From contig JANZKD010000033.1 of the NCBI GenBank assembly GCA_025061245.1, positions 1-13,717 of the forward strand: a DNA stretch of 13,717 nt. Reading direction: 5' to 3'. This document shows positions 7,704 through 13,198 of this stretch, one piece after another (position 1 is the stretch's first letter; each line of letters opens with the position of its first letter). Position numbers and translations under genes: made by a program. The notes under the pieces were generated by a model. It did no database searches. It saw nothing but the letters and a program-made list of their open reading frames with translations, and had not been told where the DNA came from. This DNA is from Candidatus Culexmicrobium profundum. Lineage in GTDB: Archaea; Thermoproteota; Methanomethylicia; Culexarchaeales; Culexmicrobiaceae.

Positions 7704-8176
7704 GATTTGACCCCTGGAAGGAGTCTACTAAATATTATGTTTGCAAGCTTTGCTGGGTGAAGCTTTTTCTCCTCCTCCGTCAAGTGAATACCTCTCTCCT
7801 CTGCAAAAGTTAACAAATACTCTCTAGTCTCATTTAGGAAAGCTTGATCAGTAACCTCCTCCGGATTATCATACCAATACCAAATCTTAATCCCCTGCCT
7901 GGCAGTGTAGGTTATGATTGCATCCCTCCTAAGACCTGGATGATAACCCCAAAGGATGCCGGCCTCAGGTCTAGCCAACTTTATCTGAATACTACTGGCA
8001 CGCGCAGCCTCCATCAAGGCGCGAAGCAACTTAGCCTCAGCAGCCCTCTTAGTCTGATGAACATATTGTGGAGTAGTCCTCAACCTCCTAGCAACCTCAG
8101 AAACACTGAGACCACGACTCAACAAAGACCAAATCAACCTTTGTCTAGGACTTAAAGGCGAAATAAACGACAACAT
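7700..8176 (-). CDS. HTH DNA-binding protein heading the membrane-protein operon
   Basis: This 158-residue protein begins with a sigma-r4/LuxR/Tfx-like helix-turn-helix at about residues 8-50: LSPRQRLIWSLLSRG, then LSVSEVARRLRTTPQYVHQT as the turn and recognition helix. The remaining 100 residues (ARPEAGILWGYHP...KIWYWYDNPEEV, then an acidic helical part) match no family I can name; the aromatic middle could bind a ligand or partner. ATG 8176 is preferred over an in-frame TTG at 8188 because GAGGTG at 8186-8181 is a ribosome site ending 4 nt before the ATG, and the TTG would overlap it. It overlaps the next gene by ATGA, so it is first in a four-gene operon and probably regulates it. Its codons are richer in G and C than its neighbours. 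Confidence 0.75.
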   Translation of the reverse strand: MLSFISPLSPRQRLIWSLLSRGLSVSEVARRLRTTPQYVHQTKRAAEAKLLRALMEAARASSIQIKLARPEAGILWGYHPGLRRDAIITYTARQGIKIWYWYDNPEEVTDQAFLNETREYLLTFAEERGIHLTEEEKKLHPAKLANIIFSRLLPGVKS

Positions 8177-8209
8177 ACTACACCTCAAATAAACATCTTT
8201 AAATATAAA

Positions 8210-8227
8210 TATATTTAATTAAATATA
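8210..8227. promoter_or_regulatory. 18-bp perfect palindrome in the divergent promoter region
   Basis: TATATTTAATTAAATATA reads identically on both strands. It lies 34-51 nt before the HTH gene start and about 85 nt before the divergent membrane-protein start. With a short leader, the TATA box of the HTH operon would fall inside it, so a dimeric regulator bound here could block transcription. The pure A/T composition means chance is possible. Confidence 0.45.
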
Positions 8228-8312
8228 AAAATGTTGTCACATAACTTATTGAAAGTAAAGTACAGAGCCAAACAAAATATCTTAAAATTCAAGTTTACCA
8301 ATAACAATCTTG

Positions 8313-8849
8313 ATGAAGCGGAAATACTTGATATTTTACTTCATATCAGCTATTTTCTATATCTGGGCTTTAACGGTTCGTGTATTTGGCTATTGGTTTA
8401 ATTTAATTCAATTTCAACGATCCGAAAATATTATCCTAAATTTAACCCCAATATATGTAGAAGGAGCACTACTTTGGACACTTATATCATCAGCAATTGG
8501 AATATACTTAATCGATAGAAAACATTTTGGTCTTGACGTAGCAATAGTAATCTTATTGATATGGGTAGTAATAGCTTTCATCCCATCAGGAGGCCCATCT
8601 CGTCTAGGTCCCTTCGAACCATTAATAATACTTTTTATGCCATTTATGACGTGGCTTGGAACACTAACATGGGCAATAATCTTAATAGTCTATAGGCTAT
8701 ATTTGATGGAACAAAAGAGACTTGAAAAAACTACTAGAAGAAAACCTATTAAACCTATACCGATTCCACAGAACAGCAAAGAAAAAACTAGTAATAAAAC
8801 TCCCAGACAATCAAACAATCCAAATTCAACACGGACACAAAATAGTTGA
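8313..8849 (+). CDS. Small three-to-four-pass membrane protein with a replaced C-terminal tail
   Basis: This 178-residue unknown protein has hydrophobic spans at about residues 5-27, 49-66, 74-91 and 102-126. The first 130 residues look like a normal membrane protein. From about residue 137 (EKTTRRKPIKPIPIP... to STRTQNS) the tail is low in hydrophobic residues and is read out of frame across a metallophosphoesterase remnant, so the authentic C-terminus was probably lost at a recombination junction near 8715-8725. ATG 8313 is used rather than the TTG three bases before it. There is no Shine-Dalgarno sequence, but a TTAAAATTC about 25 nt upstream (8282-8290) fits a TATA box with leaderless translation. 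Nothing in it suggests a function. Confidence 0.55.
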   Translation: MKRKYLIFYFISAIFYIWALTVRVFGYWFNLIQFQRSENIILNLTPIYVEGALLWTLISSAIGIYLIDRKHFGLDVAIVILLIWVVIAFIPSGGPSRLGPFEPLIILFMPFMTWLGTLTWAIILIVYRLYLMEQKRLEKTTRRKPIKPIPIPQNSKEKTSNKTPRQSNNPNSTRTQNS

Positions 8850-9089
8850 AAATCCAAAAACCAACATGAAACAAGTCATCAAAACACTAAGACAATATAA
8901 ATCAACAATAGAAGCAGACTGGCTAATAATAGGACACATACACAGAGCCTTCATAGACCATGAAAACGGCATAGCCTCAACAGGATGCTGGCAACTACCA
9001 CCAACACACCTACTGGGAACAATAAGCAAAAAAACCTAAAAACAGCCATCATAATCACACCAAGAGGAAAAATAAAACTAATCCAGTGA
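8707..9089 (+). pseudogene. Metallophosphoesterase remnant: N-terminus missing, frameshift near the end
   Basis: Read in the frame of 8722, this gives EENLLNLYRFHRTAKKKL, then a strand leading to IQHGHK, later LIIGHIHRAF and ENGIASTGCW. HGH, GHIH and the final N/S-T-G-x-W are late metal-binding and strand motifs of calcineurin-like metallophosphoesterases. The early motifs DxH, GDxxD and GNHD are absent because the frame closes upstream at TGA 8704. In this frame the protein stops at TAA 9037. One base of shift in the A7 run at 9028-9034 restores a good family-like ending, NLKTAIIITPRGKIKLIQ, stopping at TGA 9087-9089. So about 150 N-terminal residues are lost and one A appears missing. A start at TTG 8722 might allow a fragment to be made, but it could not be a complete enzyme. 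Confidence 0.65.
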
Positions 9090-9095
9090 AAAGCC

Positions 9096-10522
9096 ATGGG
9101 ACAATACAAACTAAAAACAAGAACCTACCTAAACAAAACAAGAAAAAGAAGAACACTAGCAAAACTAATCATAAAAATACTAGAAGCAACACAAAACCAA
9201 AAAGAAATAGACATAGAAGAACTAAGAACAAAACTAAAAATACCCCCACAAATAACAAACAAACAACTAACCAAAATAATACAAAGACTAAAACCAAACA
9301 CAAAAATAATACACAAATACTACCACTGGTACGACGAACCACCAACAATAAAAATAGCAATAAAAACAATAGTATTAAAGCAAATCTTAGACAAACTAAT
9401 CCAACAAAAACAAGCAAAAAACTATACGACCTACTCAAAAACAAACTAAAAATACCATCAAGAAAAGCAAAACTATACATAGAATGGCTTAAAAAACCAA
9501 TAACACATCCAACCGTAAAATCACTACTACAATTCTGCAAATACCTAAAAATAAACCCAAAACAACTAGAAGAAAAAGGTCTCTTCACAAGAAAATTCCC
9601 AATAAACCTAAAAACACCAACCCTAATCAAACTAAAAACACACATACTAAACGAAGGAAAAATAACCATAACCAAAACTACCAAACAATTACAAGCCAAC
9701 TACGTCAACAAAGACCCAACACTACACAAATACGTAATAGAACTACTAAAAGAACTAGAAGCAAACGTAAAAGAAAAACCAAGATGGGATCAATCCAAAG
9801 GAGCCTACGTAACAAACATAGACCCAACAATAGCAAGAGCACTAATAAAAACAGGACTAAAACCAGGAAAGAAAACAATAACAAACCCAACCCTAGACCC
9901 AGAAATATACAAAAACCTCCAACTACGCAAATACCACTTCCAAGCAACACTAACAGAAGAAGGAACAAGCAGCATCTACATAACAAAAGAAAAAAGACTA
10001 AAGATGACAATAGCTTGGGACAGGTCAATAGACATAACAGACAAACTAACACCACAACAAATACAAAAACTAAAACAACTAATCACGGAAAAGAAAAGAA
10101 AAATACCAATAGGAAAAATAAAAAGCAAAAGATATTTTGACATTTTAAGCATTATAGTGGACAATCCCCCTAAGCTACTTGTGGATGAAATGAAAATATT
10201 AAACAAGGTTCATTCTAAAACATTTAAAATAAGACCACAAAAAATCCATGTAAGTAAAGATGAACATATCTCGGTTGCATGGAATATAATCTTTTTTGAT
10301 ATTAAATCATTATCTTTATTTTACTTTGAATACGGAATGTTAGATAACACATGGAAGTCAATGCGACTTAAAAAGCAATTTGAATTATTTAGAAAATATG
10401 GCAGAAGAAAACTTTCAGATGAGGAAATCAACGAAATTCAAGAATATCTAAATCAAATACCAAGAAGAATAACAAATAATTGGATAAAAAGTGCAACTAA
10501 GAAGCTATTTAGAGAAACCTAG
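9096..10522 (+). CDS. Probable XRE-HTH / LAGLIDADG-family protein, split in two frames at a slippery heptamer
   Basis: The first part (ATG 9096 to stop at 9447-9449, 117 residues) begins MGQYKLKTRTYLNK and is basic and helical. A -1 shift at A AAA AAC (9416-9422) joins it to a frame open to TAG 10520-10522, for about 475 residues in all. After the joint comes an XRE-like helix-turn-helix (LKNKLKIPSRKAKLYIEWL... CKYLKINPKQLEE, about 113-165). Two LAGLIDADG-like helices follow about 100 residues apart, LKTHILNEG (180-188) and FQATLTEEG (282-290). Each keeps an acidic residue before Gly and is followed by beta strands; the first also has NKDPTLHKYVIELLKEL, a usual companion segment. The likely role is a homing-type endonuclease or a DNA-binding relative. 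It is free-standing, with no intein splice motifs. Composition changes sharply near 10130. Homology is judged by eye. Confidence 0.55.
9416..9422 (+). other. A AAA AAC slippery heptamer at the frame change
   Basis: In the upstream frame the codons are GCA AAA AAC, exactly the X XXY YYZ phase used for programmed -1 frameshifting. A -1 shift continues with CTA TAC GAC into the long downstream frame. No convincing stimulatory stem-loop follows, because the next 60 bases are very poor in G. An equally simple explanation is loss of one A from an A7 run, in the genome or in sequencing. Confidence 0.4.
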
Positions 10523-10538
10523 GATGACATAAGCAGGG

Positions 10539-10548
10539 TATATAAATA
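10539..10548 (+). promoter_or_regulatory. TATA box of the three-gene paralog cluster
   Basis: TATATAAATA, preceded by CAGGG, is the clearest TATA box in the window. Archaeal transcription usually begins about 25 nt downstream, near 10568-10570, which is after the in-frame TTG at 10554 and just before ATG 10578. This decides the start of the first gene. Confidence 0.65.
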
Positions 10549-10577
10549 TTGAATTGGACAGACTAAATATTGGGGAA

Positions 10578-10859
10578 ATGAGGAAGAATCATAAGGAAAA
10601 GGAAAACATAAGAAGAAAGATTGAGCAAGTTTTTAGACACTATAATAAAGATGCATTATTTGAAGAAGAAATTTACGAATATTTCACGAAAAATGGACTA
10701 AGTAAAAATGAAATAAAAAATTTATTAGAAGACGCATTAGCCTATGACATAATAGACATAGGTCTAACAACCGTAATAGAAAAAGAGGAAATAAAAACAC
10801 TAGAAGAAATTAAAACGAAAAAAGTATACATCCTAAAAGAGGATTTAAGTATAATTTGA
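10578..10859 (+). CDS. Small helical protein, tandem paralog 1
   Basis: This 93-residue charged protein has two helices, IRRKIEQVFRHYNKDALF then EEEIYEYFTKNGLSKNEIKN, a third helix (LLEDALAYDII) and a short strand pair (DIGLTTVIEKEE ... KKVYILKEDL). Helix-helix-helix-strand order with a final small hydrophobic wing suggests a winged-helix-like fold, though I cannot name a family. It is one of three consecutive paralogs and is closest to the third: both end in a Lys-Thr-Lys-x-x-Tyr-x-Leu-Lys strand. ATG 10578 is chosen because the TATA box at 10539-10548 places the transcript start after the TTG at 10554. Its stop overlaps the start of paralog 2 (TTGA). The role may be DNA binding or oligomerisation; no partner is visible. 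Confidence 0.65.
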   Translation: MRKNHKEKENIRRKIEQVFRHYNKDALFEEEIYEYFTKNGLSKNEIKNLLEDALAYDIIDIGLTTVIEKEEIKTLEEIKTKKVYILKEDLSII

Positions 10860-11143
10860 AACTTTATAAGAAGGGCAAAATTAGAAAACTAAAAAAGCTA
10901 ATCCAAGAAGTCTTCAAATATTATAATAAAAAGACGATATTAAGGAAAGAGTTTGAAGAATACTTTCTAAAAAAGGGAATGACCAGAGAAGAAGTAAATG
11001 AATTATGGTCAAAAGCACACTCCAAAGGACTAATAGAAATAGAAGTAATACCAGAAGCAGACCCAAATAACCCACTAAACATCACAGGTAGAAAAATAGT
11101 ATTCGAATTAGAAAACGAGGAAGAAAAAGATGAAGAAGAATAG
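10856..11143 (+). CDS. Small helical protein, tandem paralog 2
   Basis: This 95-residue paralog of its two neighbours has LKKLIQEVFKYYNKKTIL aligning with helix 1, FEEYFLKKGMTREEVNELW with helices 2-3, then KGLIEIEVIPEAD and RKIVFELENEE as strands. It differs from the other two in having an Asn-Pro-rich connector (about residues 70-77) and a very acidic end, EEEKDEEE. TTG 10856 is the start, overlapping the previous stop as TTGA; a purine-rich AGAGGA lies about 13 nt before it, a long spacer. It overlaps the third gene by 14 nt. The tight packing implies co-translation and possibly a hetero-oligomer. The family is not recognised. Confidence 0.65.
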   Translation: MKLYKKGKIRKLKKLIQEVFKYYNKKTILRKEFEEYFLKKGMTREEVNELWSKAHSKGLIEIEVIPEADPNNPLNITGRKIVFELENEEEKDEEE

Positions 11144-11405
11144 GGAAAGCATTAGAAAGCTAATTGAGGAAGCCTTCAAATACTACAATGAAAAAGTACT
11201 CTTCAAAGAAGAAATCCACCAATACTTCAAAAACAAAGGAATGAATGAAAAAGAAATCAAAGAACTAATAAAACAAGCACTAATACACAACATAATAGAA
11301 GTCGGAGTAGCACCAATAGTAGAAGAGAAAGAAGAGATGCCGCCCAAAGAAATCAAAACAAAAATAACATACAGCCTAAAACAAAAACTCATCAAATTAG
11401 GATAA
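11130..11405 (+). CDS. Small helical protein, tandem paralog 3
   Basis: This 91-residue third paralog has IRKLIEEAFKYYNEKVLF, then KEEIHQYFKNKGMNEKEIKE, LIKQALIHNIIEVGVAPIVEEKEE and a final strand KTKITYSLKQKL. The repeated pattern across all three is [helix]-FxYYNxxxLF-[KE]E-[x]-YFxxxGMxxxEI-[helix]-IIEVG, typical of a small winged-helix-like or helical-bundle fold. ATG 11130 lies inside the end of paralog 2 and is preceded by purine-rich AAACGAGGAAGAAA, which serves as a ribosome site. The gene stops 21 nt before the convergent tRNA gene. Function unknown. Confidence 0.67.
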   Translation: MKKNRESIRKLIEEAFKYYNEKVLFKEEIHQYFKNKGMNEKEIKELIKQALIHNIIEVGVAPIVEEKEEMPPKEIKTKITYSLKQKLIKLG

Positions 11406-11425
11406 CCAACATTAGAAAGAAGTGG

Positions 11426-11514
11426 TGCGGCGGCCGGGATTCGAACCCGGGTCGCGGGCTTTTTGCTCATGATCGGCAAGCCCGTGTCCTAAGTCCAGGC
11501 TAGACGACCGCCGC
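11426..11514 (-). tRNA. tRNA-Gly (anticodon GCC) with a 13-nt intron
   Basis: Read on the minus strand, acceptor arms GCGGCGG (11514-11508) and CCGCCGC (11433-11427) pair perfectly, with discriminator A at 11426 and an encoded CCA at 11425-11423. The D arm is GTCT...GGAC with GG in a 12-nt loop. The T arm is CCGGG-TTCGAAT-CCCGG, and the variable region is CGAC. The anticodon stem CGGGC/GCCCG encloses 20 nt instead of 7. Removing 13 nt (11473-11461) leaves the loop TTGCCGA, with anticodon GCC at 11477-11475, which reads GGC/GGU glycine codons. The intron sits at the canonical 37/38 position. Almost every stem pair is G:C, which fits a thermophile. Confidence 0.93.
11461..11473 (-). other. Archaeal tRNA intron in a bulge-helix-bulge
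   Basis: On the minus strand the exon bases TTGC pair with intron bases GCAA to form a 4-bp central helix next to the anticodon stem. A 3-nt bulge CGA follows TTGC and a 3-nt bulge AAA follows GCAA. Cutting after the second base of each bulge, as archaeal tRNA endonuclease does, releases ATCATGAGCAAAA and leaves a normal 7-nt loop. Confidence 0.85.
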
Positions 11515-11517
11515 TTT

Positions 11518-11652
11518 CTATTTTATTGGTGGTTTTTGTGTGTTTAAGTTTTTCTCTTTGTTGGAGTTGAGTAGGTGTTGTGTTTGTTGTGCATACAGTA
11601 TTTTTCTAGTTTTAGCGGTTAGTGTGTTTTTAGATGTTGGTTTTGGCTTCAT
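11518..11652 (-). CDS. Doubtful 44-residue basic open frame next to the tRNA
   Basis: ATG 11652 opens a frame MKPKPTSKNTLTAKTRKI... rich in Lys, Thr, Gln and Asn, ending at TAG 11518, four bases before the tRNA 5' end on the same strand. No ribosome site precedes it. This strand is so rich in A and C here that stop codons are rare by chance, so the frame may mean nothing. It is listed because it fills most of the 250-base gap, in which no other gene is seen. Confidence 0.15.
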   Translation of the reverse strand: MKPKPTSKNTLTAKTRKILYAQQTQHLLNSNKEKNLNTQKPPIK

Positions 11653-11764
11653 TAAAATTTTGAAGAATCTGTCAAGATTAATGTTCTAAATTTATTTTAA
11701 AAAAGGTAAATTAAAAAATGAAGTGAGAATTGCTTATTTTAGTTTAAAATCTCAATGAAAAATG

Positions 11765-13057
11765 TTAATCGTTCATTACCTTAATACGAATCCAATCATA
11801 ACCATATATGCCTTTACTTGTTTTAGCTCTAACAGTGATGTAATACCATCCATCATAGACATCGTAAGAATTCCAATAACCTATGTAATACCCTCCACTC
11901 TTTGACATTGTTTGCCAACCACTATCATAAGTGAAATCATTATAGTCAGCTACTTTAAATTTCACTTCAATTATATCATAACTACTTGAAATAGTAGCAT
12001 AAATAGTTATTAATCCTTGAACTTGTTCTAAATCGCTAGGTTCAGTAATTGTTACTGAGGGTTTTGACCATCTCGGATAGATATACTGTACTCCTCTTTT
12101 ATCACCATCAGCGAGACTGCGTTTTTTGGTTTCACCTGCACTTGCGTAACCATACATTGTTTGTTCACTATTGCTGGTGTCATATAAATCTCTAAGGAGA
12201 AGAGTGTGTCCAGCTTCGTGAGTTGCAACATTTTGGACATCAAATTTTCCACTTTGTGAGCCAATAGACCATGTATAATCATCATTAAAACAGATGTCAA
12301 AACCCACTAATCTTGAATTTGAAAGATAAAAGTATGTGCTTGCAAGTACACTTGAAGGCAGAAAACCATTCCCTCTCCAAAAGACGACATTATAACCATC
12401 ATTAGATGGTGCGTTTATATTTATTGTACCTTTATAGGTGTAATCTATCAGTGAGTAGTATTCATCTTCCCAAGTTTGAAATGCCGCTTTTACAGCATCT
12501 TCCTCTCCAGTACAATCAGCTGTATTCGGGTTCACGTAGTACTCAACTGGTAAATCAGATGAACTCCATTTGATTCCATCGTACTCAAAGTTGCAGCCTT
12601 GTTCTTCATAGATAAACTCTGAACTAGATAGTGTTCCTAAATTCTTTTCTTTTTCAAATGATTTAATCTCCTCAACATAAATTGCCTTCAATATGCTACC
12701 GAAATTTTTGTCAATTTTACAATATGCTTTTATTATTTGACCAGGATAACAAATAATCTCTCCCCAAGGATTTATAAAAACACGTATGGTGAAGTCATTT
12801 ACGGTTCCACCTTCATAAACAATTGTTATAGTTTGATTCTTTTGAAATAAACCTTTTAAATACTTTTCAACATCTATCTCAGCGAACGAATATATCATAT
12901 GAGATTCTGTTGTGTTTATCCAATGAGATTCAACTGACAAAACCACCCCTACGAAAATGTGAGTTGAATCCTCTTCAAGCAAAGTTAACCAATTTTGCTT
13001 AGGATTATCTTGAGAAGCTTTAAACCCAATAGATGAAGTAATGATAGATGAAAACAA
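11765..13057 (-). CDS. Secreted matrixin-like (M10-type) zinc metalloprotease with C-terminal Ig-like domain
   Basis: The 430 readable residues contain an N-terminal beta domain (about 25-130, of the 'vvG-V-sVes-w' type often seen before secreted enzymes), a catalytic domain (about 155-325) and a C-terminal Ig-like domain (334-430, ending YDWIRIKVMND). The catalytic zinc site is HEAGHTLLLRD at 280-290, followed by a Met-turn TMYGY at 300-304; IKWSSSDLPVEYYVN and FQTWEDEY upstream are matrixin-like. The third ligand appears to be Asp290 where matrixins have His, and the usual Gly is Leu287. The TTG 13057 start has no ribosome site and cuts into a hydrophobic segment. The real start is probably TTG 13107, in another frame (see findings). 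It acts outside the cell on proteins; the target is unknown. It may be inactivated if the frameshift is real. Confidence 0.75.
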   Translation of the reverse strand: MFSSIITSSIGFKASQDNPKQNWLTLLEEDSTHIFVGVVLSVESHWINTTESHMIYSFAEIDVEKYLKGLFQKNQTITIVYEGGTVNDFTIRVFINPWGEIICYPGQIIKAYCKIDKNFGSILKAIYVEEIKSFEKEKNLGTLSSSEFIYEEQGCNFEYDGIKWSSSDLPVEYYVNPNTADCTGEEDAVKAAFQTWEDEYYSLIDYTYKGTININAPSNDGYNVVFWRGNGFLPSSVLASTYFYLSNSRLVGFDICFNDDYTWSIGSQSGKFDVQNVATHEAGHTLLLRDLYDTSNSEQTMYGYASAGETKKRSLADGDKRGVQYIYPRWSKPSVTITEPSDLEQVQGLITIYATISSSYDIIEVKFKVADYNDFTYDSGWQTMSKSGGYYIGYWNSYDVYDGWYYITVRAKTSKGIYGYDWIRIKVMND

Positions 13058-13104
13058 AATTATAGTTATAAGTAATATAATATTATTTTACTCTTTAGCT
13101 TACT

Positions 13105-13118
13105 CAAAGCAATTCACC
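13105..13118 (-). promoter_or_regulatory. Ribosome site and TTG start belonging to the metalloprotease signal peptide
   Basis: On the minus strand GGTGA (13118-13114) is followed after 6 nt by TTG (13107-13105), then AGT AAG CTA AAG AGT AAA ATA ATA TTA, encoding MSKLKSKIIL, a textbook start of a signal peptide. This frame closes after 13 codons. The matching hydrophobic core lies in the frame of the protease, two bases away. Confidence 0.5.
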
Positions 13119-13138
13119 AATTTCATTATTTCTTTTTT

Positions 13139-13153
13139 AATATATATATATTA
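13139..13153 (-). promoter_or_regulatory. Likely TATA box of the metalloprotease gene
   Basis: On the minus strand, TAATATATATATATT sits about 25-30 nt before the GGTGA ribosome site, which would give a short leader. The surrounding 90-base divergent region is almost entirely A and T, so the exact box is uncertain. Confidence 0.4.
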
Positions 13154-13168
13154 CTTTAAGAAGAAAAT

Positions 13169-13180
13169 TTTATATTTTTA
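13169..13180 (+). promoter_or_regulatory. Likely TATA box for the divergent membrane-anchored Ig-like gene
   Basis: TTTATATTTTTA lies about 25 nt before ATG 13199. There is no Shine-Dalgarno sequence between them, so transcription would begin at or next to the ATG and the message would be leaderless. Confidence 0.4.
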
Positions 13181-13198
13181 TTGATTATATAATAAATA

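Noticed and set aside
9086..9420. Reading the long frame from GTG 9086 as one continuous 478-residue protein
   Set aside because: Its first 110 residues are a meaningless Asn/Lys/Thr string, produced by reading the A/C-rich DNA out of frame. The frame from ATG 9096 gives a sensible helical protein over the same bases.
9784..10140. Plus-strand basic Asn/Thr/Lys-rich frame inside the LAGLIDADG-like gene
   Set aside because: Low-complexity out-of-frame reading of the same A/C-rich bases that encode the second LAGLIDADG-like motif.
9125..10206. Several minus-strand open frames rich in Leu, Val and Phe that look like membrane proteins
   Set aside because: They are the antisense of A/C-rich coding DNA, which automatically yields Leu/Val/Phe/Cys strings. 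They have no ribosome sites and lie opposite a better-supported gene.
9096..10522. Intein or intron-encoded homing endonuclease
   Set aside because: The protein has its own start and stop, there is no extein sequence on either side, and no intein splice-junction residues were found.
10554..11405. The three small paralogs as toxin-antitoxin genes
   Set aside because: All three are the same family and no toxin-like partner or motif is present. Small size and overlap alone are not enough.
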